64,000 nucleotides of DNA from the NCBI RefSeq assembly GCF_051020975.1, contig NW_027478159.1, positions 19,856,501 to 19,920,500 on the forward strand, in the 5' to 3' direction. Every line of letters begins with the position of its first letter. The first letter of the stretch is position 1. The stretch comes from Osmia lignaria lignaria (Eukaryota > Arthropoda > Insecta > Hymenoptera > Megachilidae). A program made the translations under genes and the position numbers. This document shows positions 23,502-37,332 of the stretch, in pieces. The notes below the pieces were generated by a model. It worked only from the letters and a program-made list of their open reading frames with translations. It did not search any database and was not told the DNA's origin.

Positions 23502-25753
23502 GGTCTCTTAACATTTTGCCATAGCTCTCTTCGTTTCCGAGATATTTGCAGATTTATCTCAAGGGAAGGGGCCTGACGGACATATTTCGAGATATTTCTT
23601 CTTCTTGTTGTTCTCTTCTGCACAGATAAGCTGGAAGTGGCATTTGCAGCTCGCAATAGTGCAGAGTTATCTCAAAGAAAGGGGCCACGGTGTTTCTGTA
23701 TCTCTATTATGTTTGTGCGGCTTCGGAACTTTTAAATATCTTGATATATCTCGAGAACTACGCATCTGATCAAAAAATATCATAGAACATAAAAAGTAGG
23801 AAACTTAATTCTCTACAAAAAAGGTCTCTTAACATTTTGCCATAGCTCGCTTCGTTTCCGAGATATTTGCAGGTTTATCTCAAGGGAAGGGGCCTAACGG
23901 ACATATTTCGAGATATTTCTTCTTCTTGTTGTTCTTCTTCTGCACAGCTAAGCTGGAAGTGGCATTTGCGGCTCGCACTAGTGCAGCGTTATCTCAAAGA
24001 AAGGGGCCACGGTGTTTCTGTATCTCTATAATGTTGGTGCGGCTTCGGAACTTTTAAATATCTTGATATATCTCGAGAACTACGCATCTGATCAAAAAAT
24101 ATCATAGAACATAAAAAGTAGGAAACTTAATTCTCTACAAAAAAGGTCTCTTAACATTTTGCCATAGCTCGCTTCGTTTCCGAGATATTTGCAGATATAT
24201 CCCAAGGGAAGGGGCCTGACGGACATATTTCGAGATATTTCTTCTTCTTGTTGTTCTTTTTCTGCACAGCTAAGCTGGAAGTGGCATTTGTAGGTCGCAA
24301 TAGTGCAGAGTTATCTCAAAGAAAGGGGCCACGGTGTTTCTGTATCTCTATTATGTTGGTGCGCCTTCGGAACTTTTAAATATCTCGATATATCTCGAAA
24401 ACTACGCTTCTGATCAAAAAATGTCATAGAACGTAAATTGTAGGAAACATTATTCTCTACAAAAAAGGTCTCTTAACATTTTGCGATAGCTCGCTTCGTT
24501 TCCGAGATATTTGCAGATTTATCTCAAGGGAAGGGGCCTGACGGACATATTTCGAGATATTTCTTCTTCTTGTTGTTCTCTTTTGCACAGATAAGCTGGA
24601 AGTGGCATTTGCAGCTCGCAATAGTGCAGAGTTATCTCAAAGAAAGGGGCCACGGTGTTTCTGTATCTCTATTATGTTTGTGCGGCTTCGGAACTTTTAA
24701 ATATCTTGATATATCTCGAGAACTACGCATCTGATCAAAAAATATCATAGAACATAAAAAGTAGGAAACTTAATTCTCTACAAAAAAGGTCTCTTAACAT
24801 TTTGCCATAGCTCGCTTCGTTTCCGAGATATTTGCAGGTTTATCTCAAGGGAAGTGGCCTAACGGACATATTTCGAGATATTTCTTCTTCTTGTTGTTCT
24901 TCTTCTGCACAGCTAAGCTGGAAGTGGCATTTGCGGCTCGCACTAGTGCAGAGTTATCTCAAAGAAAGGGGCCACGGTGTTTCTGTATCTCTATTATGTT
25001 GGTGCGGCTTCGGAACTTTTAAATATCTTGACATATCTCGAGAACTACGCATCTGATCAAAAAATATCATAGAACATAAAAAGTAGGAAACTTAATTCTC
25101 TACAAAAAAGGTCTCTTAACATTTTGCCATAGCTCGCTTCGTTTCCGAGATATTTGCAGATTTATCTCAAGGGAAGGGGCCTGACGGACATATTTCGAGA
25201 TATTTCTTCTTCTTGTTGTTCTTCTTCTGCACAGCTAAGCTGGAAGTGGCATTTGCGGCTGGCACTAGTGCAGCGTTATCTCAAAGAAAGGGGCCACGGT
25301 GTTTCTGTATCTCTATTATGTTGGTGCGGCTTCGGAACTTTTAAATATCTTGATATATCTCGAGAACTACGCATCTGATCAAAAAATATCATAGAACATA
25401 AAAAGTAGGAAACTTAATTCTCTACAAAAAAGGTCTCTTAACATTTTGCCATAGCTCGCTTCGTTTCCGAGATATTTGCAGATTTATCTCAAGGGAAGGG
25501 GCATGACGGACATATTTCGAGATATTTCTTCTTCTTGTTGTTCTTCTTCTGCACAGCTAAGCTGGAAGTGGCATTTGCTGCTCGCACTAGTGCAGAGTTA
25601 TCTCAAAGAAAGGGGCCACGGTGTTTCTGTATCTCTATTATGTTGGTGCGGCTTCGGAACTTTTAAATATCTCGATATATCTCGAAAACTACGCTTCTGA
25701 TCAAAAAATATCATAGAACATAAATTGTAGGAAACATAATTCTCTACAAAAAA
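23502..25753 (+). repeat. Seven-monomer block, copy 2 (2252 bp)
   Basis: Unit starts 23502, 23823, 24145, 24467, 24788, 25110, 25432. Each unit carries the same private markers as its partner in the block at 20606. The few differences noticed include gctctcttcg against gctcgcttcg patterns at unit starts. After this copy the order changes: a 1-bp-deletion unit follows directly rather than the S/A pair. Confidence 0.93.
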
Positions 25754-28005
25754 GGTCTCTTAACATTTTGCCATAGCTCGCTTCGTTTCCGAGATATTTG
25801 CAGATATATCTCAAGGGAAGGGGCCTGACGGACATATTTCGAGATATTTCTTCTTCTTGTTGTTCTCTTCTGCACAGATAAGCTGGAAGTGGCATTTGCA
25901 GCTCGCAATAGTGCAGAGTTATCTCAAAGAAAGGGGCCACGGTGTTTCTGTATCTCTATTATGTTTGTGCGGCTTCGGAACTTTTAAATATCTTGATATA
26001 TCTCGAGAACTACGCATCTGATCAAAAAATATCATAGAACATAAAAAGTACGAAACTTAATTCTCTACAAAAAAGGTCTCTTAACATTTTGCCATAGCTC
26101 GCTTCGTTTCCGAGATATTTGCAGGTTTATCTCAAGGGAAGGGGCCTAACGGACATATTTCGAGATATTTCTTCTTCTTGTTGTTCTTCTTCTGCACAGC
26201 TAAGCTGGAAGTGGCATTTGCGGCTCGCACTAGTGCAGAGTTATCCCAAAGAAAGGGGCCACGGTGTTTCTGTATCTCTATTATGTTGGTGCGGCTTCGG
26301 AACTTTTAAATATCTTGATATATCTCGAGAACTACGCATCTGATCAAAAAATATCATAGAACATAAAAAGTAGGAAACTTAATTCTCTACAAAAAAGGTC
26401 TGTTAACATTTTGCCATAGCTCGCTTCGTTTCCGAGATATTTGCAGATTTATCTCAAGGGAAGGGGCCTGACGGACATATTTCGAGATATTTCTTCTTCT
26501 TGTTGTTCTTCTTCTGCACAGCTAAGCTGGAAGTGGCATTTGCGGCTGGCACTAGTGCAGCGTTATCTCAAAGAAAGGGGCCACGGTGTTTCTGTATCTC
26601 TGTTATGTTGGTGCGGCTTCGGAACTTTTAAATATCTTGATATATCTCGAGAACTACGCATCTTATCAAAAAATATCATACTACATAAAAAGTAGGAAAC
26701 TTAATTCTCTACAAGAAAGGTCTCTTAACATTTTGCCATAGCTCGCTTCGTTTCCGAGATATTTGCAGATTTATCTCAAGGGAAGGGGCCTGACGGACAT
26801 ATTTCGAGATATTTCTTCTTCTTGTTGTTCTTCTTCTGCACAGCTAAGCTGGAAGTGGCATTTGCGGCTCGCACTAGTGCAGAGTTATCTCAAAGAAAGG
26901 GGCCACGGTGTTTCTGTATCTCTAATATGTTGGTGCGGCTTCGGAACTTTTAAATATCTCGATATATCTCGAAAACTACGCTTCTGATAAAAAAATATCA
27001 TAGAACATAAATTGTAGGAAACTTAATTCTCTACAAAAAAGGTCTCTTAACATTTTGCCATAGCTCTCTTCGTTTCCGAGATATTTGCAGATTTATCTCA
27101 AGGGAAGGGGCCTGACGGACATATTTCGAGATATTTCTTCTTCTTGTTGTTCTCTTCTGCACAGATAAGCTGGAAGTGGCATTTGCAGCTCGCAATAGTG
27201 CAGAGTTATCTCAAAGAAAGGGGCCACGGTGTTTCTGTATCTCTATTATGTTTGTGCGGCTTCGGAACTTTTAAATATCTTGATATATCTCGAGAACTAC
27301 GCATCTGATCAAAAAATATCATAGAACATAAAAAGTAGGAAACTTAATTCTCTACAAAAAAGGTCTCTTAACATTTTGCCATAGCTCGCTTCGTTTCCGA
27401 GATATTTGCAGGTTTATCTCAAGGGAAGGGGCCTAACGGACATATTTCGAGATATTTCTTCTTCTTGTTGTTCTTCTTCTGCACAGCTAAGCTGGAAGTG
27501 GCATTTGCGGCTCGCACTAGTGCAGAGTTATCTCAAAGAAAGGGGCCACGGTGTTTCTGTATCTCTATTATGTTGGTGCGGCTTCGGAACTTTTAAATAT
27601 CTTGATATATCTCGAGAACTACGCATCTGATCAAAAAATATCATAGAACATAAAAAGTAGGAAACTTAATTCTCTACAAAAAAGGTCTCTTAACATTTTG
27701 CCATAGCTCGCTTCGTTTCCGAGATATTTGCAGATTTATCTCAAGGGAAGGGGCCTGACGGACATATTTCGAGATATTTCTTCTTCTTGTTGTTCTTCTT
27801 CTGCACAGCTAAGCTGGAAGTGGCATTTGCGGCTGGCACTAGTGCAGCGTTATCTCAAAGAAAGGGGCCACGGTGTTTCTGTATCTCTATTATGTTGGTG
27901 CGGCTTCGGAACTTTTAAATATCTTGATATATCTCGAGAACTACGCATCTGATCAAAAAATATCATAGAACATAAAAAGTAGGAAACTTAATTCTCTACA
28001 AAAAA
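25754..28005 (+). repeat. Units 81-87: mixed block
   Basis: Starts 25754, 26075, 26397, 26719, 27041, 27362, 27684. Two 1-bp-deletion units (25754 and 27041) are each followed by V and IR. The IR at 26397 (start ggtctgttaac) carries the B-type second half (ctctgttatg, catcttatc, atactacat). Unit 84 (26719) has ctctaatatg, as in unit 73, and ctgataaaaa, which removes its BclI site. The order suggests a four-monomer unit (deletion unit, V, IR, I or GM) that has started to repeat. Confidence 0.85.
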
Positions 28006-30256
28006 GGTCTCTTAACATTTTGCCATAGCTCGCTTCGTTTCCGAGATATTTGCAGATTTATCTCAAGGGAAGGGGCATGACGGACATATTTCGAGATATT
28101 TCTTCTTCTTGTTGTTCTTCTTCTGCACAGCTAAGCTGGAAGTGGCATTTGCTGCTCGCACTAGTGCAGAGTTATCTCAAAGAAAGGGGCCACGGTGTTT
28201 CTGTATCTTTATTATGTTGGTGCGGCTTCGGAACTTTTAAATATCTCGATATATCTCGAAAACTACGCTTCTGATCAAAAAATATCATAGAACATAAATT
28301 GTAGGAAACATAATTCTCTACAAAAAAGGTCTCTTAACATTTTGCCATAGCTCGCTTCGTTTCCGAGATATTTGCAGATATATCTCAAGGGAAGGGGCCT
28401 GACGGACATATTTCGAGATATTTCTTCTTCTTGTTGTTCTTCTTCTGCACAGCTAAGCTGGAAGTGGCATTTGCAGCGCGCAATAGTGCAGAGTTATCTC
28501 AAAGAAAGGGGCCACGGTGTTTCTGTATCTCTGTTATGTTGGTGCGGCTTCGGAACTTTTAAATATCTTGATATATCTCGAGAACTACGCATCTTATCAA
28601 AAAATATCATACTACAGAAAAAGTAGGAAACTTAATTCTCTACAAGAAAGGTCTCTTAACATTTTGCCATAGCTCGCTTCGTTTCCGAGATATTTGCAGA
28701 TTTATCTCAAGGGAAGGGGCCTGACGGACATATTTCGAGATATTTCTTCTTCTTGTTGTTCTTCTTCTGCACAGCTAAGCTGGAAGTGGCATTTGCGGCT
28801 CGCACTAGTGCAGAGTTATCTCAAAGAAAGGGGCCACGGTGTTTCTGTATCTCTATTATGTTGGTGCGGCTTCGGAACTTTTAAATATCTTGATATATCT
28901 CGAGAACTACGCATCTGATCAAAAAATATCATAGAACATAAAAAGTAGTAAACTTAATTCTCTACAAAAAAGGTCTCTTAACATTTTGCCATAGCTCGCT
29001 TCGTTTCCGAGATATTTGCAGATTAATCTCAAGGGAAGGGGCATGACGGACATATTTCGAGATATTTCTTCTTCTTGTTGTTCTTCTTCTGCACAGCTAA
29101 GCTGGAAGTGGCATTTGCGGCTCGCACTAGTGCAGAGTTATCTCAAAGAAAGGGGCCACGGTGTTTCTGTATCTCTATTATGTTGGTGCGGCTTCGGAAC
29201 TTTTAAATATCTCGATATATCTCGAAAACTACGCTTCTGATCAAAAAATATCATAGAACATAAATTGTAGGAAACATAATTCTCTACAAAAAAGGTCTCT
29301 TAACATTTTGCCATAGCTCGCTTCGTTTCCGAGATATTTGCAGATATATCTCAAGGGAAGGGGCATGACGGACATATTTCGAGATATTTCTTCTTCTTGT
29401 TGTTCTTCTTCTGCACAGCTAAGCTGGAAGTGGCATTTGCGGCTCGCACTAGTGCAGAGTTATCTCAAAGAAAGGGGCCACGGTGTTTCTGTATCTCTAT
29501 TATGTTGGTGCGGCTTCGGAACTTTTAAATATCTCGATATATCTCGAAAACTACGCTTCTGATCAAAAAATATCATAGAACATAAATTGTAGGAAACATG
29601 ATTCTCTACAAAAAACGTCTCTTAACATTTTGCCATAGCTCGCTTCGTTTCCGAGATATTTGCAGATATATCCCAAGGGAAGGGGCCTGACGGACATATT
29701 TCGAGATATTTCTTCTTCTTGTTGTTCTTCTTCTGCACAGCTAAGCTGGAAGTGGCATTTGTAGGTCGCAATAGTGCAGAGTTATCTCAAAGAAAGGGGC
29801 CACGGTGTTTCTGTATGTCTATTATGTTGGTGCGCCTTCGGAACTTTTAAATATCTCGATATATCTCGAAAACTACGCTTCTGATCAAAAAATATCATAG
29901 AATATAAATTGTAGGAAACATAATTCTCTACAAAAAGGGTCTCTTAACATTTTGCCATAGCTCGCTTGGTTTCCGAGATATTTGCAGATTTATCTCAAGG
30001 GAAGGGGCCTGACGGACATATTTCGAGATATTTCTTCTTCTTGTTGTTCTTCTTCTGCACAGCTAAGCTGGTAGTGGCATTTGCGGCTCGCACTAGTGCA
30101 GAGTTATCTCAAAGAAAGGGGCCACGGTGTTTCTGTATCTCTATGTTGGTGCGGCTTCGGAACTTTTAAATATCTTGATATATCTCGAGAACTACGCATC
30201 TGATCAAAAAATATCATAGAACGTAAATTGTAGGAAACATTATTCTCTACAAAAAA
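28006..30256 (+). repeat. Seven-monomer higher-order repeat, copy 1 (2251 bp)
   Basis: Starts 28006, 28328, 28650, 28972, 29294, 29616, 29938. Private markers in order: tatctttattatg with tgctgctcgc; B tail with actacagaaaaag; gtagtaaac; gattaatctc; aacatgattc; S with tgtatgtct and gaatataaa; and a 319-bp unit with gcttggtttcc, ctggtagtgg and tctctatgttgg. Directly repeated at 30257. Confidence 0.94.
29938..30256 (+). repeat. 319-bp monomer with 3-bp deletion
   Basis: tctctattatgttgg is shortened to tctctatgttgg. Sister copies with the same deletion and gcttggtttcc lie at 32189, 35084 and 36369. All four end with the S-type tail (aacgtaaattgtagg, aaacattatt) although the middle is an R type, so the family is a hybrid that was then amplified. 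Confidence 0.9.
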
Positions 30257-32507
30257 GGTCTCTTAACATTTTGCCATAGCTCGCTTCGTTTCCGAGATAT
30301 TTGCAGATTTATCTCAAGGGAAGGGGCCTGACGGACATATTTCGAGATATTTCTTCTTCTTGTTGTTCTTCTTCTGCACAGCTAAGCTGGAAGTGGCATT
30401 TGCTGCTCGCACTAGTGCAGAGTTATCTCAAAGAAAGGGGCCACGGTGTTTCTGTATCTTTATTATGTTGGTGCGGCTTCGGAACTTTTAAATATCTCGA
30501 TATATCTCGAAAACTACGCTTCTGATCAAAAAATATCATAGAACATAAATTGTAGGAAACATAATTCTCTACAAAAAAGGTCTCTTAACATTTTGCCATA
30601 GCTCGCTTCGTTTCCGAGATATTTGCAGATATATCTCAAGGGAAGGGGCCTGACGGACATATTTCGAGATATTTCTTCTTCTTGTTGTTCTTCTTCTGCA
30701 CAGCTAAGCTGGAAGTGGCATTTGCAGCGCGCAATAGTGCAGAGTTATCTCAAAGAAAGGGGCCACGGTGTTTCTGTATCTCTGTTATGTTGGTGCGGCT
30801 TCGGAACTTTTAAATATCTTGATATATCTCGAGAACTACGCATCTTATCAAAAAATATCATACTACAGAAAAAGTAGGAAACTTAATTCTCTACAAGAAA
30901 GGTCTCTTAACATTTTGCCATAGCTCGCTTCGTTTCCGAGATATTTGCAGATTTATCTCAAGGGAAGGGGCCTGACGGACATATTTCGAGATATTTCTTC
31001 TTCTTGTTGTTCTTCTTCTGCACAGCTAAGCTGGAAGTGGCATTTGCGGCTCGCACTAGTGCAGAGTTATCTCAAAGAAAGGGGCCACGGTGTTTCTGTA
31101 TCTCTATTATGTTGGTGCGGCTTCGGAACTTTTAAATATCTTGATATATCTCGAGAACTACGCATCTGATCAAAAAATATCATAGAACATAAAAAGTAGT
31201 AAACTTAATTCTCTACAAAAAAGGTCTCTTAACATTTTGCCATAGCTCGCTTCGTTTCCGAGATATTTGCAGATTAATCTCAAGGGAAGGGGCATGACGG
31301 ACATATTTCGAGATATTTCTTCTTCTTGTTGTTCTTCTTCTGCACAGCTAAGCTGGAAGTGGCATTTGCGGCTCGCACTAGTGCAGAGTTATCTCAAAGA
31401 AAGGGGCCACGGTGTTTCTGTATCTCTATTATGTTGGTGCGGCTTCGGAACTTTTAAATATCTCGATATATCTCGAAAACTACGCTTCTGATCAAAAAAT
31501 ATCATAGAACATAAATTGTAGGAAACATAATTCTCTACAAAAAAGGTCTCTTAACATTTTGCCATAGCTCGCTTCGTTTCCGAGATATTTGCAGATATAT
31601 CTCAAGGGAAGGGGCATGACGGACATATTTCGAGATATTTCTTCTTCTTGTTGTTCTTCTTCTGCACAGCTAAGCTGGAAGTGGCATTTGCGGCTCGCAC
31701 TAGTGCAGAGTTATCTCAAAGAAAGGGGCCACGGTGTTTCTGTATCTCTATTATGTTGGTGCGGCTTCGGAACTTTTAAATATCTCGATATATCTCGAAA
31801 ACTACGCTTCTGATCAAAAAATATCATAGAACATAAATTGTAGGAAACATGATTCTCTACAAAAAACGTCTCTTAACATTTTGCCATAGCTCGCTTCGTT
31901 TCCGAGATATTTGCAGATATATCCCAAGGGAAGGGGCCTGACGGACATATTTCGAGATATTTCTTCTTCTTGTTGTTCTTCTTCTGCACAGCTAAGCTGG
32001 AAGTGGCATTTGTAGGTCGCAATAGTGCAGAGTTATCTCAAAGAAAGGGGCCACGGTGTTTCTGTATGTCTATTATGTTGGTGCGCCTTCGGAACTTTTA
32101 AATATCTCGATATATCTCGAAAACTACGCTTCTGATCAAAAAATATCATAGAATATAAATTGTAGGAAACATAATTCTCTACAAAAAGGGTCTCTTAACA
32201 TTTTGCCATAGCTCGCTTGGTTTCCGAGATATTTGCAGATTTATCTCAAGGGAAGGGGCCTGACGGACATATTTCGAGATATTTCTTCTTCTTGTTGTTC
32301 TTCTTCTGCACAGCTAAGCTGGTAGTGGCATTTGCGGCTCGCACTAGTGCAGAGTTATCTCAAAGAAAGGGGCCACGGTGTTTCTGTATCTCTATGTTGG
32401 TGCGGCTTCGGAACTTTTAAATATCTTGATATATCTCGAGAACTACGCATCTGATCAAAAAATATCATAGAACGTAAATTGTAGGAAACATTATTCTCTA
32501 CAAAAAA
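30257..32507 (+). repeat. Seven-monomer higher-order repeat, copy 2 (2251 bp)
   Basis: Starts 30257, 30579, 30901, 31223, 31545, 31867, 32189. It carries every private marker of copy 1 in the same order. The one difference I noticed is in the first unit: copy 1 reads gcatgac near 28077 and this copy reads gcctgac near 30328. This is the most recent-looking long duplication in the window. Confidence 0.94.
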
Positions 32508-35402
32508 GGTCTCTTAACATTTTGCCATAGCTCGCTTCGTTTCCGAGATATTTGCAGATTTATCTCAAGGGAAGGGGCCTGACGGACATATTTCGAGATA
32601 TTTCTTCTTCTTGTTGTTCTTCTTCTGCACAGCTAAGCTGGAAGTGGCATTTGCGGCTCGCACTAGTGCAGCGTTATCTCAAAGAAAGGGGCCACGGTGT
32701 TTCTGTATCTCTATTATGTTGGTGCGGCTTCGGAACTTTTAAATATCTTGATATATCTCGAGAACTACGCATCTGATCAAAAAATATCATAGAACATAAA
32801 AAGTAGGAAACTTAATTCTCTACAAAAAAGGTCTCTTAACATTTTGCCATAGCTCGCTTCGTTTCCGAGATATTTGCAGATTTATCTCAAGGGAAGGGGC
32901 ATGACGGACATATTTCGAGATATTTCTTCTTCTTGTTGTTCTTCTTCTGCACAGCTAAGCTGGAAGTGGCATTTGCGACTCGCACTAGTGCAGAGTTATC
33001 TCAAAGAAAGGGGCCACGGTGTTTCTGTATCTCTATTATGTTGGTGCGGCTTCGGAACTTTTAAATATCTCGATATATCTCGAAAACTACGCTTCTGATC
33101 AAAAAATATCATAGAACATAAATTGTAGGAAACATAATTCTCTACAAAAAACGTCTCTTAACATTTTGCCATAGCTCGCTTCGTTTCCGAGATATTTGCA
33201 GATATATCCCAAGGGAAGGGGCCTGACGGACATATTTCGAGATATTTCTTCTTCTTGTTGTTCTTCTTCTGCACAGCTAAGCTGGAAGTGGCATTTGTAG
33301 GTCGCAATAGTGCAGAGTTATCTCAAAGAAAGGGGCCACGGTGTTTCTGTATGTCTATTATGTTGGTGCGCCTTCGGAACTTTGAAATATCTCGATATAT
33401 CTCGAAAACTACGCTTCTGATCAAAAAATATCATAGAACATAAATTGTAGGAAACATAATTCTCTACAAAAAAGGTCTCTTAACATTTTGCCATAGCTCG
33501 CTTCGTTTCCGAGATATTTGCAGATATATCTCAAGGGAAGGGGCCTGACGGACATATTTCGAGATATTTCTTCTTCTTGTTGTTCTTCTTCTGCACAGCT
33601 AAGCTGGAAGTGGCATTTGCAGCGCGCAATAGTGCAGAGTTATCTCAAAGAAAGGGGCCACGGTGTTTCTGTATCTCTGTTATGTTGGTGCGGCTTCGGA
33701 ACTTTTAAATATCTTGATATATCTCGAGAACTACGCATCTTATCAAAAAATATCATACTACAGAAAAAGTAGGAAACTTAATTCTCTACAAGAAAGGTCT
33801 CTTAACATTTTGCCATAGCTCGCTTCGTTTCCGAGATATTTGCAGATTTATCTCAAGGGAAGGGGCCTGACGGACATATTTCGAGATATTTCTTCTTCTT
33901 GTTGTTCTTCTTCTGCACAGCTAAGCTGGAAGTGGCATTTGCGGCTCGCACTAGTGCAGAGTTATCTCAAAGAAAGGGGCCACGGTGTTTCTGTATCTCT
34001 ATTATGTTGGTGCGGCTTCGGAACTTTTAAATATCTTGATATATCTCGAGAACTACGCATCTGATCAAAAAATATCATAGAACATAAAAAGTAGTAAACT
34101 TAATTCTCTACAAAAAAGGTCTCTTAACATTTTGCCATAGCTCGCTTCGTTTCCGAGATATTTGCAGATTAATCTCAAGGGAAGGGGCATGACGGACATA
34201 TTTCGAGATATTTCTTCTTCTTGTTGTTCTTCTTCTGCACAGCTAAGCTGGAAGTGGCATTTGCGGCTCGCACTAGTGCAGAGTTATCTCAAAGAAAGGG
34301 GCCACGGTGTTTCTGTATCTCTATTATGTTGGTGCGGCTTCGGAACTTTTAAATATCTCGATATATCTCGAAAACTACGCTTCTGATCAAAAAATATCAT
34401 AGAACATAAATTGTAGGAAACATAATTCTCTACAAAAAAGGTCTCTTAACATTTTGCCATAGCTCGCTTCGTTTCCGAGATATTTGCAGATATATCTCAA
34501 GGGAAGGGGCATGACGGACATATTTCGAGATATTTCTTCTTCTTGTTGTTCTTCTTCTGCACAGCTAAGCTGGAAGTGGCATTTGCGGCTCGCACTAGTG
34601 CAGAGTTATCTCAAAGAAAGGGGCCACGGTGTTTCTGTATCTCTATTATGTTGGTGCGGCTTCGGAACTTTTAAATATCTCGATATATCTCGAAAACTAC
34701 GCTTCTGATCAAAAAATATCATAGAACATAAATTGTAGGAAACATGATTCTCTACAAAAAACGTCTCTTAACATTTTGCCATAGCTCGCTTCGTTTCCGA
34801 GATATTTGCAGATATATCCCAAGGGAAGGGGCCTGACGGACATATTTCGAGATATTTCTTCTTCTTGTTGTTCTTCTTCTGCACAGCTAAGCTGGAAGTG
34901 GCATTTGTAGGTCGCAATAGTGCAGAGTTATCTCAAAGAAAGGGGCCACGGTGTTTCTGTATGTCTATTATGTTGGTGCGCCTTCGGAACTTTTAAATAT
35001 CTCGATATATCTCGAAAACTACGCTTCTGATCAAAAAATATCATAGAATATAAATTGTAGGAAACATAATTCTCTACAAAAAGGGTCTCTTAACATTTTG
35101 CCATAGCTCGCTTGGTTTCCGAGATATTTGCAGATTTATCTCAAGGGAAGGGGCCTGACGGACATATTTCGAGATATTTCTTCTTCTTGTTGTTCTTCTT
35201 CTGCACAGCTAAGCTGGTAGTGGCATTTGCGGCTCGCACTAGTGCAGAGTTATCTCAAAGAAAGGGGCCACGGTGTTTCTGTATCTCTATGTTGGTGCGG
35301 CTTCGGAACTTTTAAATATCTTGATATATCTCGAGAACTACGCATCTGATCAAAAAATATCATAGAACGTAAATTGTAGGAAACATTATTCTCTACAAAA
35401 AA
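32508..35402 (+). repeat. Nine-monomer variant of the same repeat (2895 bp)
   Basis: Three units (32508 with cgcactagtgcagcg, 32830 GM, 33152 S with ctttgaaatat) replace the first unit of the seven-mer. Then six units (33474, 33796, 34118, 34440, 34762, 35084) match units 2-7 of the seven-mer with all markers. The leading trio recurs at 35403, so the nine-mer had itself begun to repeat. Confidence 0.92.
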
Positions 35403-37332
35403 GGTCTCTTAACATTTTGCCATAGCTCGCTTCGTTTCCGAGATATTTGCAGATTTATCTCAAGGGAAGGGGCCTGACGGACATATTTCGAGATATTTCT
35501 TCTTCTTGTTGTTCTTCTTCTGCACAGCTAAGCTGGAAGTGGCATTTGCGGCTCGCACTAGTGCAGCGTTATCTCAAAGAAAGGGGCCACGGTGTTTCTG
35601 TATCTCTATTATGTTGGTGCGGCTTCGGAACTTTTAAATATCTTGATATATCTCGAGAACTACGCATCTGATCAAAAAATATCATAGAACATAAAAAGTA
35701 GGAAACTTAATTCTCTACAAAAAAGGTCTCTTAACATTTTGCCATAGCTCGCTTCGTTTCCGAGATATTTGCAGATTTATCTCAAGGGAAGGGGCATGAC
35801 GGACATATTTCGAGATATTTCTTCTTCTTGTTGTTCTTCTTCTGCACAGCTAAGCTGGAAGTGGCATTTGCGGCTCGCACTAGTGCAGAGTTATCTCAAA
35901 GAAAGGGGCCACGGTGTTTCTGTATCTCTATTATGTTGGTGCGGCTTCGGAACTTTTAAATATCTCGATATATCTCGAAAACTACGCTTCTGATCAAAAA
36001 ATATCATAGAACATAAATTGTAGGAAACATAATTCTCTACAAAAAACGTCTCTTAACATTTTGCCATAGCTCGCTTCGTTTCCGAGATATTTGCAGATAT
36101 ATCCCAAGGGAAGGGGCCTGACGGACATATTTCGAGATATTTCTTCTTCTTGTTGTTCTTCTTCTGCACAGCTAAGCTGGAAGTGGCATTTGTAGGTCGC
36201 AATAGTGCAGAGTTATCTCAAAGAAAGGGGCCACGGTGTTTCTGTATGTCTATTATGTTGGTGCGCCTTCGGAACTTTGAAATATCTCGATATATCTCGA
36301 AAACTACGCTTCTGATCAAAAAATATCATAGAATATAAATTGTAGGAAACATAATTCTCTACAAAAAAGGTCTCTTAACATTTTGCCATAGCTCGCTTGG
36401 TTTCCGAGATATTTGCAGATTTATCTCAAGGGAAGGGGCCTGACGGACATATTTCGAGATATTTCTTCTTCTTGTTGTTCTTCTTCTGCACAGCTAAGCT
36501 GGAAGTGGCATTTGCGGCTCGCACTAGTGCAGAGTTATCTCAAAGAAAGGGGCCACGGTGTTTCTGTATCTCTATGTTGGTGCGGCTTCGGAACTTTTAA
36601 ATATCTTGATATATCTCGAGAACTACGCATCTGATCAAAAAATATCATAGAACGTAAATTGTAGGAAACATTATTCTCTACAAAAAAGGTCTCTTAACAT
36701 TTTGCCATAGCTCGCTTCGTTTCCGAGATATTTGCAGATTTATCTCAAGGGAAGGGGCCTGACGGACATATTTCGAGATATTTCTTCTTCTTGTTGTTCT
36801 TCTTCTGCACAGCTAAGCTGGAAGTGGCATTTGCGGCTCGCACTAGTGCATAGTTATCTCAAAGAAAGGGGCCACGGTGTTTCTGTATCTCTATTATGTT
36901 GGTGCGGCTTCGGAACTTTTAAATATCTTGATATATCTCGAGAACTACGCATCTGATCAAAAAATATCATAGAACATAAAAAGTAGGAAACTTAATTCTC
37001 TACAAAAAAGGTCTCTTAACATTTTGCCATAGCTCGCTTCGTTTCCGAGATATTTGCAGATTTATCTCAAGGGAACGGGGCCTGACGGACATATTTCGAG
37101 ATATTTCTTCTTCTTGTTGTTCTTCTTCTGCACAGCTAAGCTGGAAGTGGCATTTGCGGCTCGCACTAGTGCAGAGTTATCTCAAAGAAAGGGGCCACGG
37201 TGTTTCTGTATCTCTATTATGTTGGTGCGGCTTCGGAACTTTTAAATATCTCGATATATCTCGAAAACTACGCTTCTGATCAAAAAATATCATAGAACAT
37301 AAATTGTAGGAAACATAATTCTCTACAAAAAA
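35403..37332 (+). repeat. Units 111-116: start of a second nine-mer, then change of pattern
   Basis: Units at 35403, 35725 and 36047 match those at 32508, 32830 and 33152, including ctttgaaatat. Differences: ttgcggctcgc here against ttgcgactcgc near 32976, and gaatataaa here against gaacataaa. The next unit (36369) is the 319-bp type but lacks ctggtagtgg. Then come an I unit with gtgcatag (36688) and a 323-bp unit with gggaacgggg (37010). Confidence 0.9.

Noticed and set aside
25701..25940. 79-codon open frame on the minus strand
   Set aside because: It starts at GTG, spans the junction of two monomers, and exists only because the 1-bp deletion in the unit at 25754 happens to remove a stop. 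Other units have no counterpart.
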